NCBI RefSeq assembly: GCF_026151205.1
Contig: NC_087075.1
Coordinates: 10,090,303-10,154,302, forward strand
Direction of reading: 5' to 3'
DNA length: 64,000 nt
DNA from: Bolinopsis microptera
Lineage: Eukaryota > Ctenophora > Tentaculata > Lobata > Bolinopsidae
A program made the translations under genes and the position numbers. Below are positions 53,601-64,000 of this stretch, one piece after another; positions within the stretch are counted from its first letter, which is position 1; each line of letters begins with the position of its first letter. The notes beneath the pieces were generated by a model. That model was not told where the DNA came from. It was given only the letters and a program-made list of their open reading frames with translations, and did no database searches.

Positions 53601-56415
53601 CCGCCAAACGGTGCCCGCGGGGCAGCCTCGCCCATATTTGGTCCAAATTAGGCCCAATTTAGCCAAATACCCTGAACATGCCCAAAATCCAGATTTTAGG
53701 TGCTCTACTTGTAGCTAGTGGTCCCCTGAACTCGTATATGAATTTTCATCAAGATTGGACAAAAAATGACTGAGTTATGAGCCAAAAACCATATGACCAT
53801 ATTTGGGCATACGCACTAAATTTGATCGATTTTGGCCCATAAATTAGTCAAATATCAATATTTTTGAATGAAACCAACTTTATATGGAGGGTAAGCCTAT
53901 ACTACACATTATCTATGATTATCAGCTCAGTATCTACCTAACTGTGGATTCTGTGGTCAAATAATCGCAAAAAATGAACAAAATCGCCCATATCTCAGTT
54001 CGCGATAATTGCAAAACTGACTTCGCTCAAAACAATAGAACTCAATAGGGTTTCAATATTTTTACATGAAATTTTCAGAATCAACGTAGAATCGCATTTC
54101 GACCTTCAGTTTTGTATTGGAATTTTGAGTTAGGCCTTTAAAAAAATTTGGCGGCCAAATTCCAAAATTTGCAATGCAAAATTCAGAATTTGGCCGCCAA
54201 ATTCTGAATTTGGCGGCCAAATTCTTAAGTTCTTATGAAGGCCACTGTTGTAGTCTTGATCTGACTGTTTACCAAGTTTTGCATTAAAATCCCCCAGTAT
54301 CCAGAGTTCATAACGTGCGGGTACATCCACTGCTACTTGAAGTTCACGGTAAAACTGGTCTGTAGCTGCAGGGTTTGAAATTGTCTTTGGGTTGGTTGGG
54401 CTGTAACAGCAGATTTTGAAGGAACAAAAAACTCCATGTAAACAACACGATCGCTAATCTGATGAAATGAACGGAAGTAATGATTAACACGAGTATTGAT
54501 AAGAAACCCCAGTCCACCATGATTTCCCGGAAGTCTCGAATCTGAAAACTGACGTACTTTAGTCTCTTGTAATCCAATAACGTCTAAATCATATCTGTCA
54601 CAGTCCTGGGCAAGCAGATGTTGCTTGTCCGTTTTTGTCAAACCTCGAACATTCCGTGTAGCAAAGCCGAGTAGAGCAATGGTGACAAGGAGCGTAGTGA
54701 TCTGTCCTACAGTGATCTTCCACGTAGCAGTAGATATTCTGGTTGTAGTAACCATGTGTGTCCATCACGACATCACGCCATCCTAAGAACTTGTATAAAG
54801 CTTTAAATTTATCCGAAAAATGCTCAGACTAATAACTAAGATCAATATAAAATCGTTATGAACTAATATAAGTGATTTAGAAATCTCCAATCGATGTGAT
54901 AAATTAACTTCTTCCATTTCAGCGGGATTATTACAAGATCGGTATCTGCCCATTGAGATTGGTGGCGACTACGATGTTAACTCACCTTTAGCTAATATCA
55001 TAGGTAACAATCGTTAACCGCAACTTATATTTAGTTATAAACTTAGTTCAACATTCCAGATCTGTTACATTTATTAAGTAAATGTGTTTGAAAGGTTGGA
55101 TATATTTTAGCCTTGCTTTAGTCAGTTCAAATCCTGGCTCAGTGCCTCTCTTTGTCATGAAGAAAACAAATAGGCGAAATTTTAACCACAGACCAAATTC
55201 AGTTCAAATAAAAAAAAGCGGAGTAAGGATTGATCAAAATTGAACGTTTATAAAAGTAATCCGAAACCCTGATTTTCCAAGATTTTTGATTTACCAAAAA
55301 GATGAGCCCAAATGCGCCTCCCCGAAGAATCCTGGTAAATCAAGGTTTTATCGTATCATACTTTCTTTAATATCATACTACCACACCTCTCAGGTTTAAT
55401 ATCAACTGCCATGAACTCCTCCTCGCTTCTACTGATATTCGTGTTCAGTATCGACAGGTTTGTCGCTGTCTTCTTTCCTCTCCAACGTACCCGGATCCTC
55501 ACCGCTAAAAGTTTCACTCTTCTCTGCTCTGTGGCCTGGATCCTACCCATAACGTCCAGCTTATACCCCATCTTCAAGTCCGGGCACTATTACTACTTCC
55601 CTGCTTTGGGTTACTACCTAGCCTACCTGGAGATTGACACCCACCTGGAACAGCAACTCCTCTACGCCACCAGTAACCTGATGGTGCTGGCTCCTTTCTT
55701 CCTTACCATAGGGATCAGCATTGCAACTGTGGTTAGACTGCAGAGGGGCTCGAGGAAAGGGAAGGATACCAGTTTGAAGAGGAACATGTGGTGGTCTGGC
55801 AACAGGGGAACAACTGGAGTGAGCACGTGCAACAGGAGTGGAACAACAGGAGTGCAGAGCACGTGCACCACAGGAGTGACCACGTGCACCACATCCCAGA
55901 CTGATAAAGAGTCTTCAAGACGTGTCAACCCGCTGAATCTACTATCTAAACAGACCCAGCCGGACATCGTCAAGTCTCCGGACCTGAGATCGTCCTCTCA
56001 GACTCTCGGTACCAGAGAGAGTTTGACTGTGCTAAACAGCTCCAAGAACTCTGATTGTTTGGTGACCAAAAAGCGGGTAAAGGCTCCTAAATCTCGGCAA
56101 AACAAAACTAATGTTGTCGTGTTGAAGATAATTGGACTTTACATCCTGTGCCTGCTCCCTGGCAATTTGATGAACATTTATGACATGCTTGACACGCTTG
56201 ATGCTCTTCCAGCTTCTGTTTCTTTTGAATATCTGTCACAAAAAGATAGTGTGCTGACTGCTTATCTTTACATGTGTTTGATATTTTCTACGCTGCTGTA
56301 TACAGTGAACTCTTGTATTAACCCTTATGTTTATTGTTTTAGATCACAATATCAGCGCAAAATTATTTCTGAAAAGTTTTTGAGTAGTTTTAGAAATATT
56401 TTTGGTAGATCTTGA
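47613..56415 (+). CDS. Rhodopsin-family G-protein-coupled receptor, four exons
   Basis: Splicing 47613-47689, 50652-50788, 54923-55003 and 55394-56415 gives a continuous 438-residue frame; every junction is GT-AG and the phases match. TM1 has GVISNAVM (the TM1 Asn, residue 30), TM2 STADFLTCLTVAP (Asp59), TM3 ends in DRF (119-121), TM6 has CLLP in place of CWxP, and TM7 ends NPYVY (408-412). The N-terminus is very short (about 12 residues). TM3 has Ala at the usual Cys position and the second extracellular loop has no Cys, so the common disulphide is absent. The third cytoplasmic loop is long (about 205-320) with a TTGV/STC repeat. Ligand and subfamily cannot be assigned. Upstream non-coding exons are possible. 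Confidence 0.87.
47776..50665 (+). repeat. 38-bp minisatellite (about 70 units) built from the intron-1 splice acceptor
   Basis: Unit: CTCCCTCAGTGTCACATCTA followed by ACTTCACTAACTGTTAAC. Roughly 69 units fill 47776-50417. A ~170-bp unrelated segment (50418-50585, with a GTGGGCCCATACTTGTGC doublet and an AATAAA) follows, then two more units to 50664. The last CCTCAG at 50646-50651 is the exon-2 acceptor, and exon 2's first 13 bases (TGTTATATCTAAC) are the matching part of the unit. Variants are TTACATC/TTATATC and CATCCTCAG for CTCCCTCAG. Confidence 0.95.
50652..50788 (+). CDS. GPCR exon 2 (end of TM1, loop, TM2)
   Basis: Encodes GVISNAVMTVHLSTLSKHLR, TRTTSMLIQISTADFLTCLT and VAPVVA. TM2 carries Ala-Asp (Asp59). 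The acceptor is the last unit of the 38-bp array; the donor is GTCAGT. Confidence 0.85.
50925..51137 (+). repeat. E element fragment at the 3' end of the RTE-like remnant
   Basis: 50925-51063 resembles 54037-54170 (TTGGCGGCCAAATTCCAAAA shared), and 51064-51137 matches the terminal part of the E element (TTGGTCAACTGCTATCTCGA, CAAGTTTCACAAAAAAAT). The G/C-tract terminus is missing. Confidence 0.6.
51138..54755 (-). pseudogene. RTE-like LINE remnant antisense in GPCR intron 2
   Basis: From the right on the minus strand: endonuclease pieces (GFATRNVRGLTKTDKQHLLA, VIGLQETKVRQFSDSRLPG, WILGDFNAKLGKQSDQD) at 54660-54240. After the E insertion comes NENGERLLNFLVFNNLFAAN. The reverse transcriptase follows over 52.8-51.8 kb (KNGKAVGPDQIPNELLKYAP, QNAYKAGHSCANIVWTQR, DRSSAFDTIKRPVILDLL, EYADDADF with the catalytic ADD). 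The C-terminal part (HLRRIMNSTYPRIISNRDLY, RVAKSRWKMLGHILRSDW) runs to about 51170. Many frameshifts. No RNase H was seen, as in RTE-type elements; the clade call is by eye. Confidence 0.75.
53487..54224. mobile_element. E element inserted at TTAA in the RTE-like LINE
   Basis: TTAA flanks the insert at 53483-53486 and 54225-54228. It starts with 17 or so G, then TTCACCCTGATTTTTTTGTG and the same sequence as the E arm at 37-38 kb. The right end is GGCGGCCAAATTC. On the minus strand, joining across one TTAA gives DYNSGLHKN-L-RRYGVGGRNE in frame, so the target is precisely recovered. No obvious terminal inverted repeat in this copy and no coding. Confidence 0.8.
54923..55003 (+). CDS. GPCR exon 3 (first extracellular loop)
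   Basis: Acceptor TTCCATTTCAG, then AGLLQDRYLPIEIGGDYDVN and SPLANII to a GTAACA donor. 81 nt, so phase is kept between exons 2 and 4. It supplies the loop between TM2 and TM3. Confidence 0.75.
55394..56415 (+). CDS. GPCR exon 4 (TM3 to C-terminus)
   Basis: Acceptor CACACCTCTCAG at 55393. Encodes GLISTA and then the rest of the receptor: FVFSIDRFVAVFFPLQ after TM3, TM4 (FTLLCSVAWILPITSSLYPI), TM5 (LMVLAPFFLTIGISIATVV), a long Ser/Thr-rich third loop, TM6 (VVLKIIGLYILCLLPGNLM), TM7 (YMCLIFSTLLYTVNSCINPY) and a ~25-residue basic tail ending NIFGRS. The ATG at 55411 is internal and not the start of translation. Confidence 0.9.
55800..55893 (+). repeat. Coding minisatellite in the GPCR third loop
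   Basis: ACAGGAGTG...ACGTGCACC-type units are repeated about four times, encoding TTGVSTCN, TTGVQSTC, TTGVTTC. This gives several extra cysteines and threonines in a cytoplasmic loop. Confidence 0.7.
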
Positions 56416-57270
56416 TATAAAAATGATCGTTTTTGATGTCAGCTTGATGATTGATCAATTCAATTACTTATCTTAGAAATTTCAATTTTCCTTTAGTATT
56501 TTTTTCCGGACGAAGTGGTTTGTTATTGTTTTGAAATTTTATTGTTACTAAATTTCCATTTAAATATTGTACAAAGTGTAAAATGATTTATAAAAGTACA
56601 TAGTCAATTAGTGCAAATATAAATAAAAACAGCAGAATTAACAACAACAAAAAAGCAACAACAACAGAAAAAAAAATGCTAAAAATCAATGTTCTTACTT
56701 ATAATTGAATTTCGGAATAGTTGTTGTAATAAATACTTTGTTTCGTTGGTGGTAAAATATACTACTTGTTTTCTTCTTTAATAATATGGTCTGCTCATCC
56801 AAGTCAATTCATTGGTTTAGTCTGTATTATAACTGCTAATAATTCGTTGTCATAAACAGTGACCTGGTCAACGCTTATAAGAAACATTAATTTTGAAATT
56901 GACAGCCGATGACCAAGAGTGTTGGTTGTAAAATGATCAAATAGTTTGAGTAAAACTCAACAGTTAGTAGATAAAGGCATTGCAAAAGATTTAAAATTAA
57001 ATATAGATCCATGTGATAATATTTGGCACAAGATAATAACTAATATGTAACAGTACGCAATAGCACGCCCCACATTGCCACAAACAAGGGCGTGGCAAGG
57101 ATATTTCCAAGGTGGGGAGGCCCGCCGTGAGACAAGCAATAATAATAATTAAAAAACCGAAATTTGTGTCATCTTTTTGGGCGTTTTTATTAAGTAATAA
57201 TTTTTTAATCGATTTTTAATACAGTAAGCAAGAAAAGTAGTCGTTAAGAAGTAAAATGTTAATAATATTT
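56416..57270 (+). other. GPCR 3' flank
   Basis: AT-rich. AATAAA occurs at about 56620 (AAATATAAATAAAAACAGC), a plausible polyadenylation signal ~205 bp after the stop. No other gene was recognised. Confidence 0.4.
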
Positions 57271-57274
57271 AGTC

Positions 57275-57432
57275 ATATCCTGGACAATAAGTTCGTAGTG
57301 GAATACTTTTTGGAAAATTTTTTTACAAACTTTGACTTTGATGGACTTTATTTAAACGGACATTAAAATGAACGACAGGGCCTTCAGCGTTCAATTAATA
57401 TCCGTTCAAATAATTATAAAGTCCGATAAGAT
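57275..57432. repeat. pogo-like MITE
   Basis: CTGGACAATAAGTTCGTAGT at the left is shared with 21440-21602. AACGGACATTAAAATGAACG / CGTTCAATTAATATCCGTTC form the inverted pair. Ends AAAGTCCGATAAGATA. Confidence 0.6.
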
Positions 57433-57669
57433 ACAAAATAAAAAAAATAAAATATACACAAATTTAGTATTTGAGTTCAAAGTGTAAAACTGTTTCTAAT
57501 TGAATCAGGTTCGTGTCCTTTTGTAATGCTTATTAAATTTCACATCCATTAATATTTTACTTGACTGAAACTTCTGAAAAGAACGTGACTATCAGGAGAG
57601 CACTGAGCAGTGATGATGGCTGAGCTGCTAGTTAGGATAGCAACTTGTAAATATTCACAGCTAAATGTT

Positions 57670-58145
57670 GCTGAACAGTCGTCGTCATGACCATCAATAC
57701 CATCATCGTTACCATCGTTACCACCATCGTTACCATCGTTACCATCATCGTTACCATCATCGTTACCATCATCGTTACCATCATCGTTACCATCATCGTT
57801 ACCATCGTTACCATCATCGTTACCATTAGGCATTATCGTTACCATCGTTACCATCGTTACCACCATCGTTACCATCATCGTTACCATCATTACCATCATC
57901 GTTACCATTGTTACCATCGTTACCATCGTTACCATCATTACCATCATCGTTACCATCGTTACCATCGTTACCATCGTTACCATCATCGTTGTCATCGTTA
58001 CCATCGTTACCACCATCGTTACCATCGTTACCATCGTTACCATCGTTACCAGCATCGTTACCATCGTTACCATCGTTACCATCATCGTTACCATCATCGT
58101 TACCATCATCGTTACCATCATCGTTACCATCATCGTTACCATCGA
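57670..58145. repeat. CATCGTTAC / CATCATCGTTAC minisatellite
   Basis: Alternating 9-bp (ACCATCGTT) and 12-bp (ACCATCATCGTT) units for about 475 bp. Because units are multiples of three, several frames on both strands stay open; these are repeat artefacts and not genes. Confidence 0.9.
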
Positions 58146-58421
58146 CTTCTGGCTCAACTCCTAGCTCTGTAAATTAGATGCTAAATAATTAAACACCTGT
58201 GGAACTACCAATCGTTTGAAATCGTTCGAAACAAAAATGTATCTTATAAATCTTAGATTGAATCTTAGATTGAAAGAGGACGGGGAAATGTTTAGCCTAC
58301 CAAAACTCCCGGTGCCCATCAAGATATTTTCACACGCAAGATGACAAATAAGATCATTTCTCTGTAACAAGACGTCTAACTATTTCGACCATTAAGTTCT
58401 CTCATTGTTTCTTACACGCTG

Positions 58422-58925
58422 ACATAACTCACTAGCTGAAGTAGCTCTGATACGTCGGATTAGAACCTGTATAAGACTGGACTCCAGCTCGCCATTTTTG
58501 ATATTCAAGCAAATCAAATATGTTCAAAGGGTGCAGGTTGTTCAGCTTGATAAAATACCAGTAGAAATAACTCACTAGCTGAAGTAACTCTGATACGTCA
58601 GATTAGAACCTGTAAGACTGGCCTCCAGCTCACCATTTTTGAGATTCAAGCAAATCGAGGATTTTCAAAGGCTGCAGGATGTTCAGATCGACAAAATATT
58701 GATGGAAATTATTTCGTCGGCCATAAAATGACTCCTGCAGATCCAGTCTTAACCTTAATTTGGACATAACTCACTTATAGCTGAAGTAGCTCTGATACAT
58801 CGGATTAGAACCTGTAAGACTGGACTCCAGCTCGCCATTTTTGATATTCAAGCAAATCAAGGATGTTCAAAGGATGCAGGAAGTTCAGCTCGACAAATTA
58901 CCGATGGAAATTATTTCGTAGGTGC
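58422..58925. repeat. ~150-180-bp tandem repeat, three units
   Basis: ATAACTCACTAGCTGAAGTA with CGGATTAGAACCTGTAAGAC and ATATTCAAGCAAATCAA recurs at about 58424, 58567 and 58764 (the third after an extra ~50-bp segment). Units are roughly 90 percent alike by eye. Confidence 0.8.
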
Positions 58926-58929
58926 AGAT

Positions 58930-60360
58930 TTCAATATTACTAAACACCCTGGTCGATTAGGAAAGTTCGCACGAGATGGACCACGTTTTTCCCAATTTAA
59001 CTTTAGAAGATTGTCACAGGAAGAACTTTTAAGATGGGCATATGATATTTCACATGTCTATAGTTCAACTAAGTGAGTTTCGTTTAATAAAATTTTTGAA
59101 GCATTTAGTCGAGGGCAAACTGAGGCTAACGAGTCATTTTACATTTTGTTTTCTAATGACAGCTTCCAAGCATGCAATTAAAGTTTAAACGTGTTTAATC
59201 GATTCATCAGATCGAACTCTTTCAGAATCCGAAGAGAAGAGGGAAATGTTTTCGCTAATTGAGGGAAAAATGAGGCCAACAAGTCATTTCTAATTTTTGA
59301 ATTATGTTTGAACAATAACGTCCTTTAAACTATCCTTTGGCTTGGTATACATTATATGGATACTTTAGGTCGATGGTAGACTCCACCTACCCTTTCTGTC
59401 TTTTGATGGAGGGTAAAATAAGGCTAACTATCATGGTTTTGTTCATTACTTGTTCTACTGCTTCTTTGGACTAGCCCTTCAAATTGTTTCTGTCTAACCT
59501 GTATTCATGAATAGTCGACGATCATGTACTATAACCTGACATGAGTTTTGGGAGGGGAGATTGATGCTAACTCCTATCACGCTTCGGCTTATTGTGATAT
59601 TTAACAAGTGATAGTTTTAATGTTGAATGCTTTTATTTACAGTAAGATTTAATTTTTGCTTTGACCAAAGATCAATAAGGTTATGGTTCCTCAGTTCAAT
59701 GAGGTCAAAATGAGGCTAACTTGCTGACACTCTATAAAACATGCCTTTTATATTGGTATCTGGTCAACCATATTCTAACACTACATTTGATTGCGACACA
59801 AGTTACTCGATGGTTTGAAAAATATTATTCAGTGGTAGCTAATCAGCTGTTAGCCCCAATTTCGCCTCCTGGAGAGAGGTAGCCTCAATCCAACCTTACA
59901 TAAATTATGATAAAGTCTCAATAACCTGCGGGCTACAATAACAAGTTTATTAGTGGGTCTATAACATGTTTCCGTACATTAAAGTAAAAATGCGGTCAAA
60001 ACTCGAATTCTTTATTAGCCTCATTTTATTAGCCTCCTACAAGTAGACTCGGCGATTTCTGAAATGTTGAGCCTGAAGAGGATGAATCAATCTTTATTGT
60101 TGACACATTAAAAATAGTCACAATACCGAACCTGCTCGAAAATATACACAAAAGTATACTTGTTAGACTCATTTCACCCTCTCAAAAGGTGGTTAGCCTC
60201 ATTTTCAACTCGAATCGGAATATTAAAAGCTTAGATCTCGATCAAGTATATTCACTATGGATTATACTTTCAACTTATATATATCATGGACGTAACATGA
60301 GAAAGTTCTTTATTTTAAAGTGATGAGGCTAATTCGTTACCTCAATTGTCCCTCGCAGTT
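58930..60360. other. Region with recurring GAGGCTAAC motif at ~150-bp spacing
   Basis: AAAATGAGGCTAAC or close variants occur at about 59122, 59272, 59421, 59563 and 59712, then in reverse (GTTAGCCTC / TTAGCCTCATTTT) near 59848, 60016 and 60192, and forward again near 60325. The sequence between motifs is not clearly repeated. No gene was recognised. Confidence 0.5.
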
Positions 60361-63300
60361 CAATCACTCCTACTGAGTCTAGTGAGTAAGCTAGGAGGTC
60401 GCCGAACATCTCATTTTAAAGCCGTATCGATTTTCTATACGCATACCAAAAATAAAATGCGTAACTAAAACAGAAATAAAATTACAGAAGTTTTACATTT
60501 TTGTCAAAAAACGAACTTTTAGGGGTGTTTCTAATGACCAGGATGCCTCCAGCGTCTCCTAATACTCTAATAGTTACGCGGGTGCCAAATAAGCTATAGT
60601 ACCAGTGCTGCATATTTTAATTTGGTGCCGCTAGTGCCCCTAAAGTGGTACTTCAAATGCCACAAATTGGTGCCTCATAAGTGCCTCAATGCCGCAAAAG
60701 TGTAACAAGGTCATCTCTTAATTTACCGTCAACGATTTCCATATTACGGCTACATTTAAACAACTCTAATCACGGCAGCAACTGAAGCCCTCCCCGGTCC
60801 CAAAGCTGAAGTTTCTGTCTGATATTAAATTGGATTCAGATCCTTTGTCATCATTTAACCCATTTTCTAATTTTCTGCTCGGACCGTAATTGGCTGCAGA
60901 TAATGATACCGATACTAATACTATTTCTCTACTCCGTAATCCGTGACGTTTATGAGAATAACATTTACATTATCATTATCAGATACCGCTGGAGTAATTA
61001 GCAATTAACTAATTAACTGGGGATTAGTATGCCAGTATTTCTGCACAACATGTATTATATGTAAACGGTATACTCCTCTCACTGATCTTGGTATGGACAT
61101 GTGGGTGGTATATACGTTGGGCTGGGCAGGAGAGGAGGAGAAGACGAGCACACAAAGGAGTAATCAAGGAGCAAGAGGAGAAGAGAACGGTCCCAAGTAC
61201 GCAGGCCCTTCGTTCTAGCATTGTTTAGGACTGGACTGCTTGCTGACCGCCCTGCCATCTTCAAGCCCCAAGCTCTTCAGCCCTCGCTTTTAATTACCCA
61301 TTAAAGTTACAAGAATAAACATCCTAAGATAATGGCGGTCATTAGGATCATTTACAGCACCCACGTGGTACAGGTTGGTGGTCATGGCAACACACACGTG
61401 CTTAGAGTAGTAACCCTATGAAAGGCCACGTGACCACGGGGAATGGTCACGTGCCCCAAAATAAGTCTGAGTTTACCCCTAATGACAACGCTTGATTGGG
61501 ACTTGTAACCAGCAAGCGAGCAGTTCAAAATAGAGAAATTTGTTTGATCAGCAAATCTAAGCTTGCCTCCCTTGCATACATTTGCTGTAGTGCCGGATAG
61601 TACTCCATATTTCCATCCTCTACACTTCCCCTCTATTTCCCCCTTTACTTTTGTTTATTGATTCTCAAAAAATAGTCATCCGCTGCGGTTAATTTAACGT
61701 AAAGTATTAGTAAGTGAGGAGTGATTATCCTTTTTGTAGAGGTCACTAATTGCGGGCTAATTGTACTTATGATTGTCACCAGAAATGTGTTTATTTTGCT
61801 CTATTTTGTTGCATATATCTTCCATAAGATCCCTTTACGTCTCCTCCGGTCTCTGATTTTGTTAGCCTATTTAAGAGCTAGTCAAGCACGCACGCCACAC
61901 TGACATGCTTTAGAATAGTCCGAAAGTGCGGGTTAGTCTCACTCCAATCAGTAGAAATGGTGAAGTCGTGGGAGAGTTTTTCACTGAAACGACACTGAAA
62001 TTGAGATTAACAATCAATTTACGCTCTTGTCCTGTCTCTGGTAATAAGCCGGATTGTGGGTTTATTTGCATTTCAGTTGTTTATTTTCTCACTTCCTAGA
62101 CCATCGCTTCCGGCATTTACCGTCTAACTCAACCTACCCGGGTTGCAATTATTACTGCCATCACCCTGACAACCCCCAGTAACCATGGCAACATCACCCA
62201 ATTTTCCCGGCAGTTAAGGTCGTTGCTGACAAAAAGGACGTCTCATAAGTACCAGGTGGTGCTAGGAAGATTTAAAGTTGAGACCTGCCGGTTTTTGGAG
62301 TTTTCACCATGTTTATTGGCCGACTTAGGGTCATAATCACGTTAGGAGAGATCAGTGGAATTTCTCTATCTTTGCTTTTGTCTCTTGGAAGTGATAATCA
62401 TGTTAGAGATCAGTGAGATTTCTTTGTGAGACTCGGAGTTTTTGTCAGCTCTTCCTATAAAACTAACAGTTGTTAGATGGGGAGTTGTTGGTTGTTGTAT
62501 GTCATGAGCTGCTCTCTTTGATCAATATAACTAATACCTAAGTTATGGCCGGGTACTGCTATTATAGCCATAGTATAAGTTATAAGATACTTAATTTCTA
62601 TTGAAGCTGGTCTGGAACAGGTATCTGTATTTATAGAACAGGTATCTAGAGTTGATGGAAATATAACCCTCTTTTTCATGGCTACTAAATCTACCGGCCG
62701 TTATAGAAATGGACCGTTCATCCTTGTAATATGTACTGTACTACCATCATTTCACTATAAAATCAGTGCATTTGGAAACTTACCGTGGCTAACTCTCAAT
62801 ATGAATATTTTCGTCCGAATCCCTTTTTGTGCTAAGCAGTGAAAGGTTGAATATCTAGGGAAAATGATTAGCTTTAAAAGACCTTTACACACTATGTTCC
62901 GGATTTTGAACGTAGGTTTACGGTCCTGATGATAAGGCTGTCGGAAATAAATACTCTGTGTATTTGCAATGTCTGTGTATTTTTAATGTCGTACGGTAAG
63001 TCTGGAATTAAGCTAGTCCGGTTACAGTTTGATCCGGAATTTGTGGCAGAGTATTTCACAATGTTTCACTATGCGACCATTAACTCTGGATCTAAAACCT
63101 ATTCGTGCACAAACCATTACTCTAATCCGGAAAATTAATCGTAAAACATAATTCTAAATTTTCTCCAAAATAGTACATGAAATGTAAAACGACGTGAAAG
63201 ACAAGTAAAATCCAGAGGGGTAAATAATTCCGTGTGCCATAGCAAATGCTGAAGTTCATACCCAATTTATATCAAACGTTTTCCGGCCGAATATCTATTC

Positions 63301-63660
63301 CGGTATGAAGATTCCGTCAATACACAAACGGAGCTCTTACCTCATTGTCAATTAGGACCACTTTTAATTCTTTCTTCTTGAAACTAACTTGCTCTAACTA
63401 GTTTTACACGATTTGTAAACGACTTACCAAAACTTATGACGACTTTTTGTGCTGCGGCAGCTGGCGCAGGTCTGTGTATTTAAACATTTGTCAAGCAGCC
63501 ATTGGAGAACATAGTCTCATAGTATTCGATTGTAGGAAATACTTCCTTCTTCCGGTATAACTAACTGTAAACTAATATTATGCCGAATATAAATATATTT
63601 TAAACTCGGTGTAAATGTTAAACACCGTTTCAATTGTGTTTGGCTGAATTATTAAAATCT
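60361..63660. other. No recognised gene
   Basis: Several short open frames (for example 61024-61264 minus, 61721-61903 plus, 62929-63138 plus) lack family resemblance. CACGTG occurs repeatedly near 61360-61450. No repeat family seen elsewhere in the window was recognised here. Confidence 0.45.

Positions 63661-64000
<340 letters not shown>

Noticed and set aside
57549-58177. Long Met-Val-Thr-rich and Tyr-His-rich proteins on both strands
   Set aside because: Products of the 9/12-bp minisatellite in several frames at once.

Overview
This is eukaryotic, almost certainly invertebrate animal, DNA. The coding sequence is sparse and split by GT-AG introns. There is a rhodopsin-type GPCR, an SVOP/SV2-like 12-TM transporter, and a dense load of animal-type transposable elements (a LINE with RNase H, an RTE-like LINE, Penelope-like elements with GIY-YIG domains, hAT, pogo-like and TTAA-targeting elements), plus long satellites. 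No bacterial operon, rRNA or CRISPR is present. The species cannot be named from sequence alone.

Layout. 1-4.6 kb: AT-rich, with a ~560-bp tandem duplication and a few possible minus-strand exons. 4.6-9.5 kb: a mosaic of small dispersed repeats (called A, B, C, F and G here). 9.6-14.1 kb: a second copy of the transporter gene, cut by a 2.9-kb DNA transposon with perfect terminal inverted repeats. 15.2-17.6 kb: a minisatellite and a Penelope-like remnant split by a fold-back element at a TTAA. 18.7-20.1 kb: the intact transporter. 20.7-25.9 kb: satellites, a pogo-like MITE, a GGGACC-rich hAT MITE and C repeats. 25.9-35.3 kb: a composite hAT region with a matching 8-bp target duplication at its outer ends, holding a ~5.9-kb LINE with an uninterrupted 1280-aa ORF2 and further insertions. 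36-39.4 kb: fold-back elements and a 1-kb octamer satellite. 41.3-44.9 kb: remnants of a pogo-like transposase, an ORF1-like protein and a second Penelope-like element. 45.4-46.5 kb: inverted duplications carrying a tRNA-like sequence. 47.6-56.4 kb: a four-exon GPCR gene. Its first intron is almost entirely a ~70-copy 38-bp minisatellite, and its second holds an antisense RTE-like LINE interrupted by a TTAA element. 57-64 kb: a pogo-like MITE, a CATCGTTAC array, ~150-bp tandem repeats and a long CT tract running off the window.

Two host genes are well supported: the GPCR and the intact transporter. The rest records repeated invasion. In three places the pre-insertion sequence can be read straight across the insertion with the reading frame restored (transporter copy, Penelope-like element, RTE-like element).

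The most interesting observation is the GPCR intron-1 minisatellite. Each 38-bp unit contains a branch-point-like CTAAC, a short pyrimidine tract and CAG, and the last unit is the splice acceptor and first bases of exon 2. The array is therefore about 70 copies of one gene's own 3' splice site. A second theme is a set of TTAA-flanked elements, two of them with guanine-rich ends, found in retroelement ORFs and in a TTAA-containing satellite.
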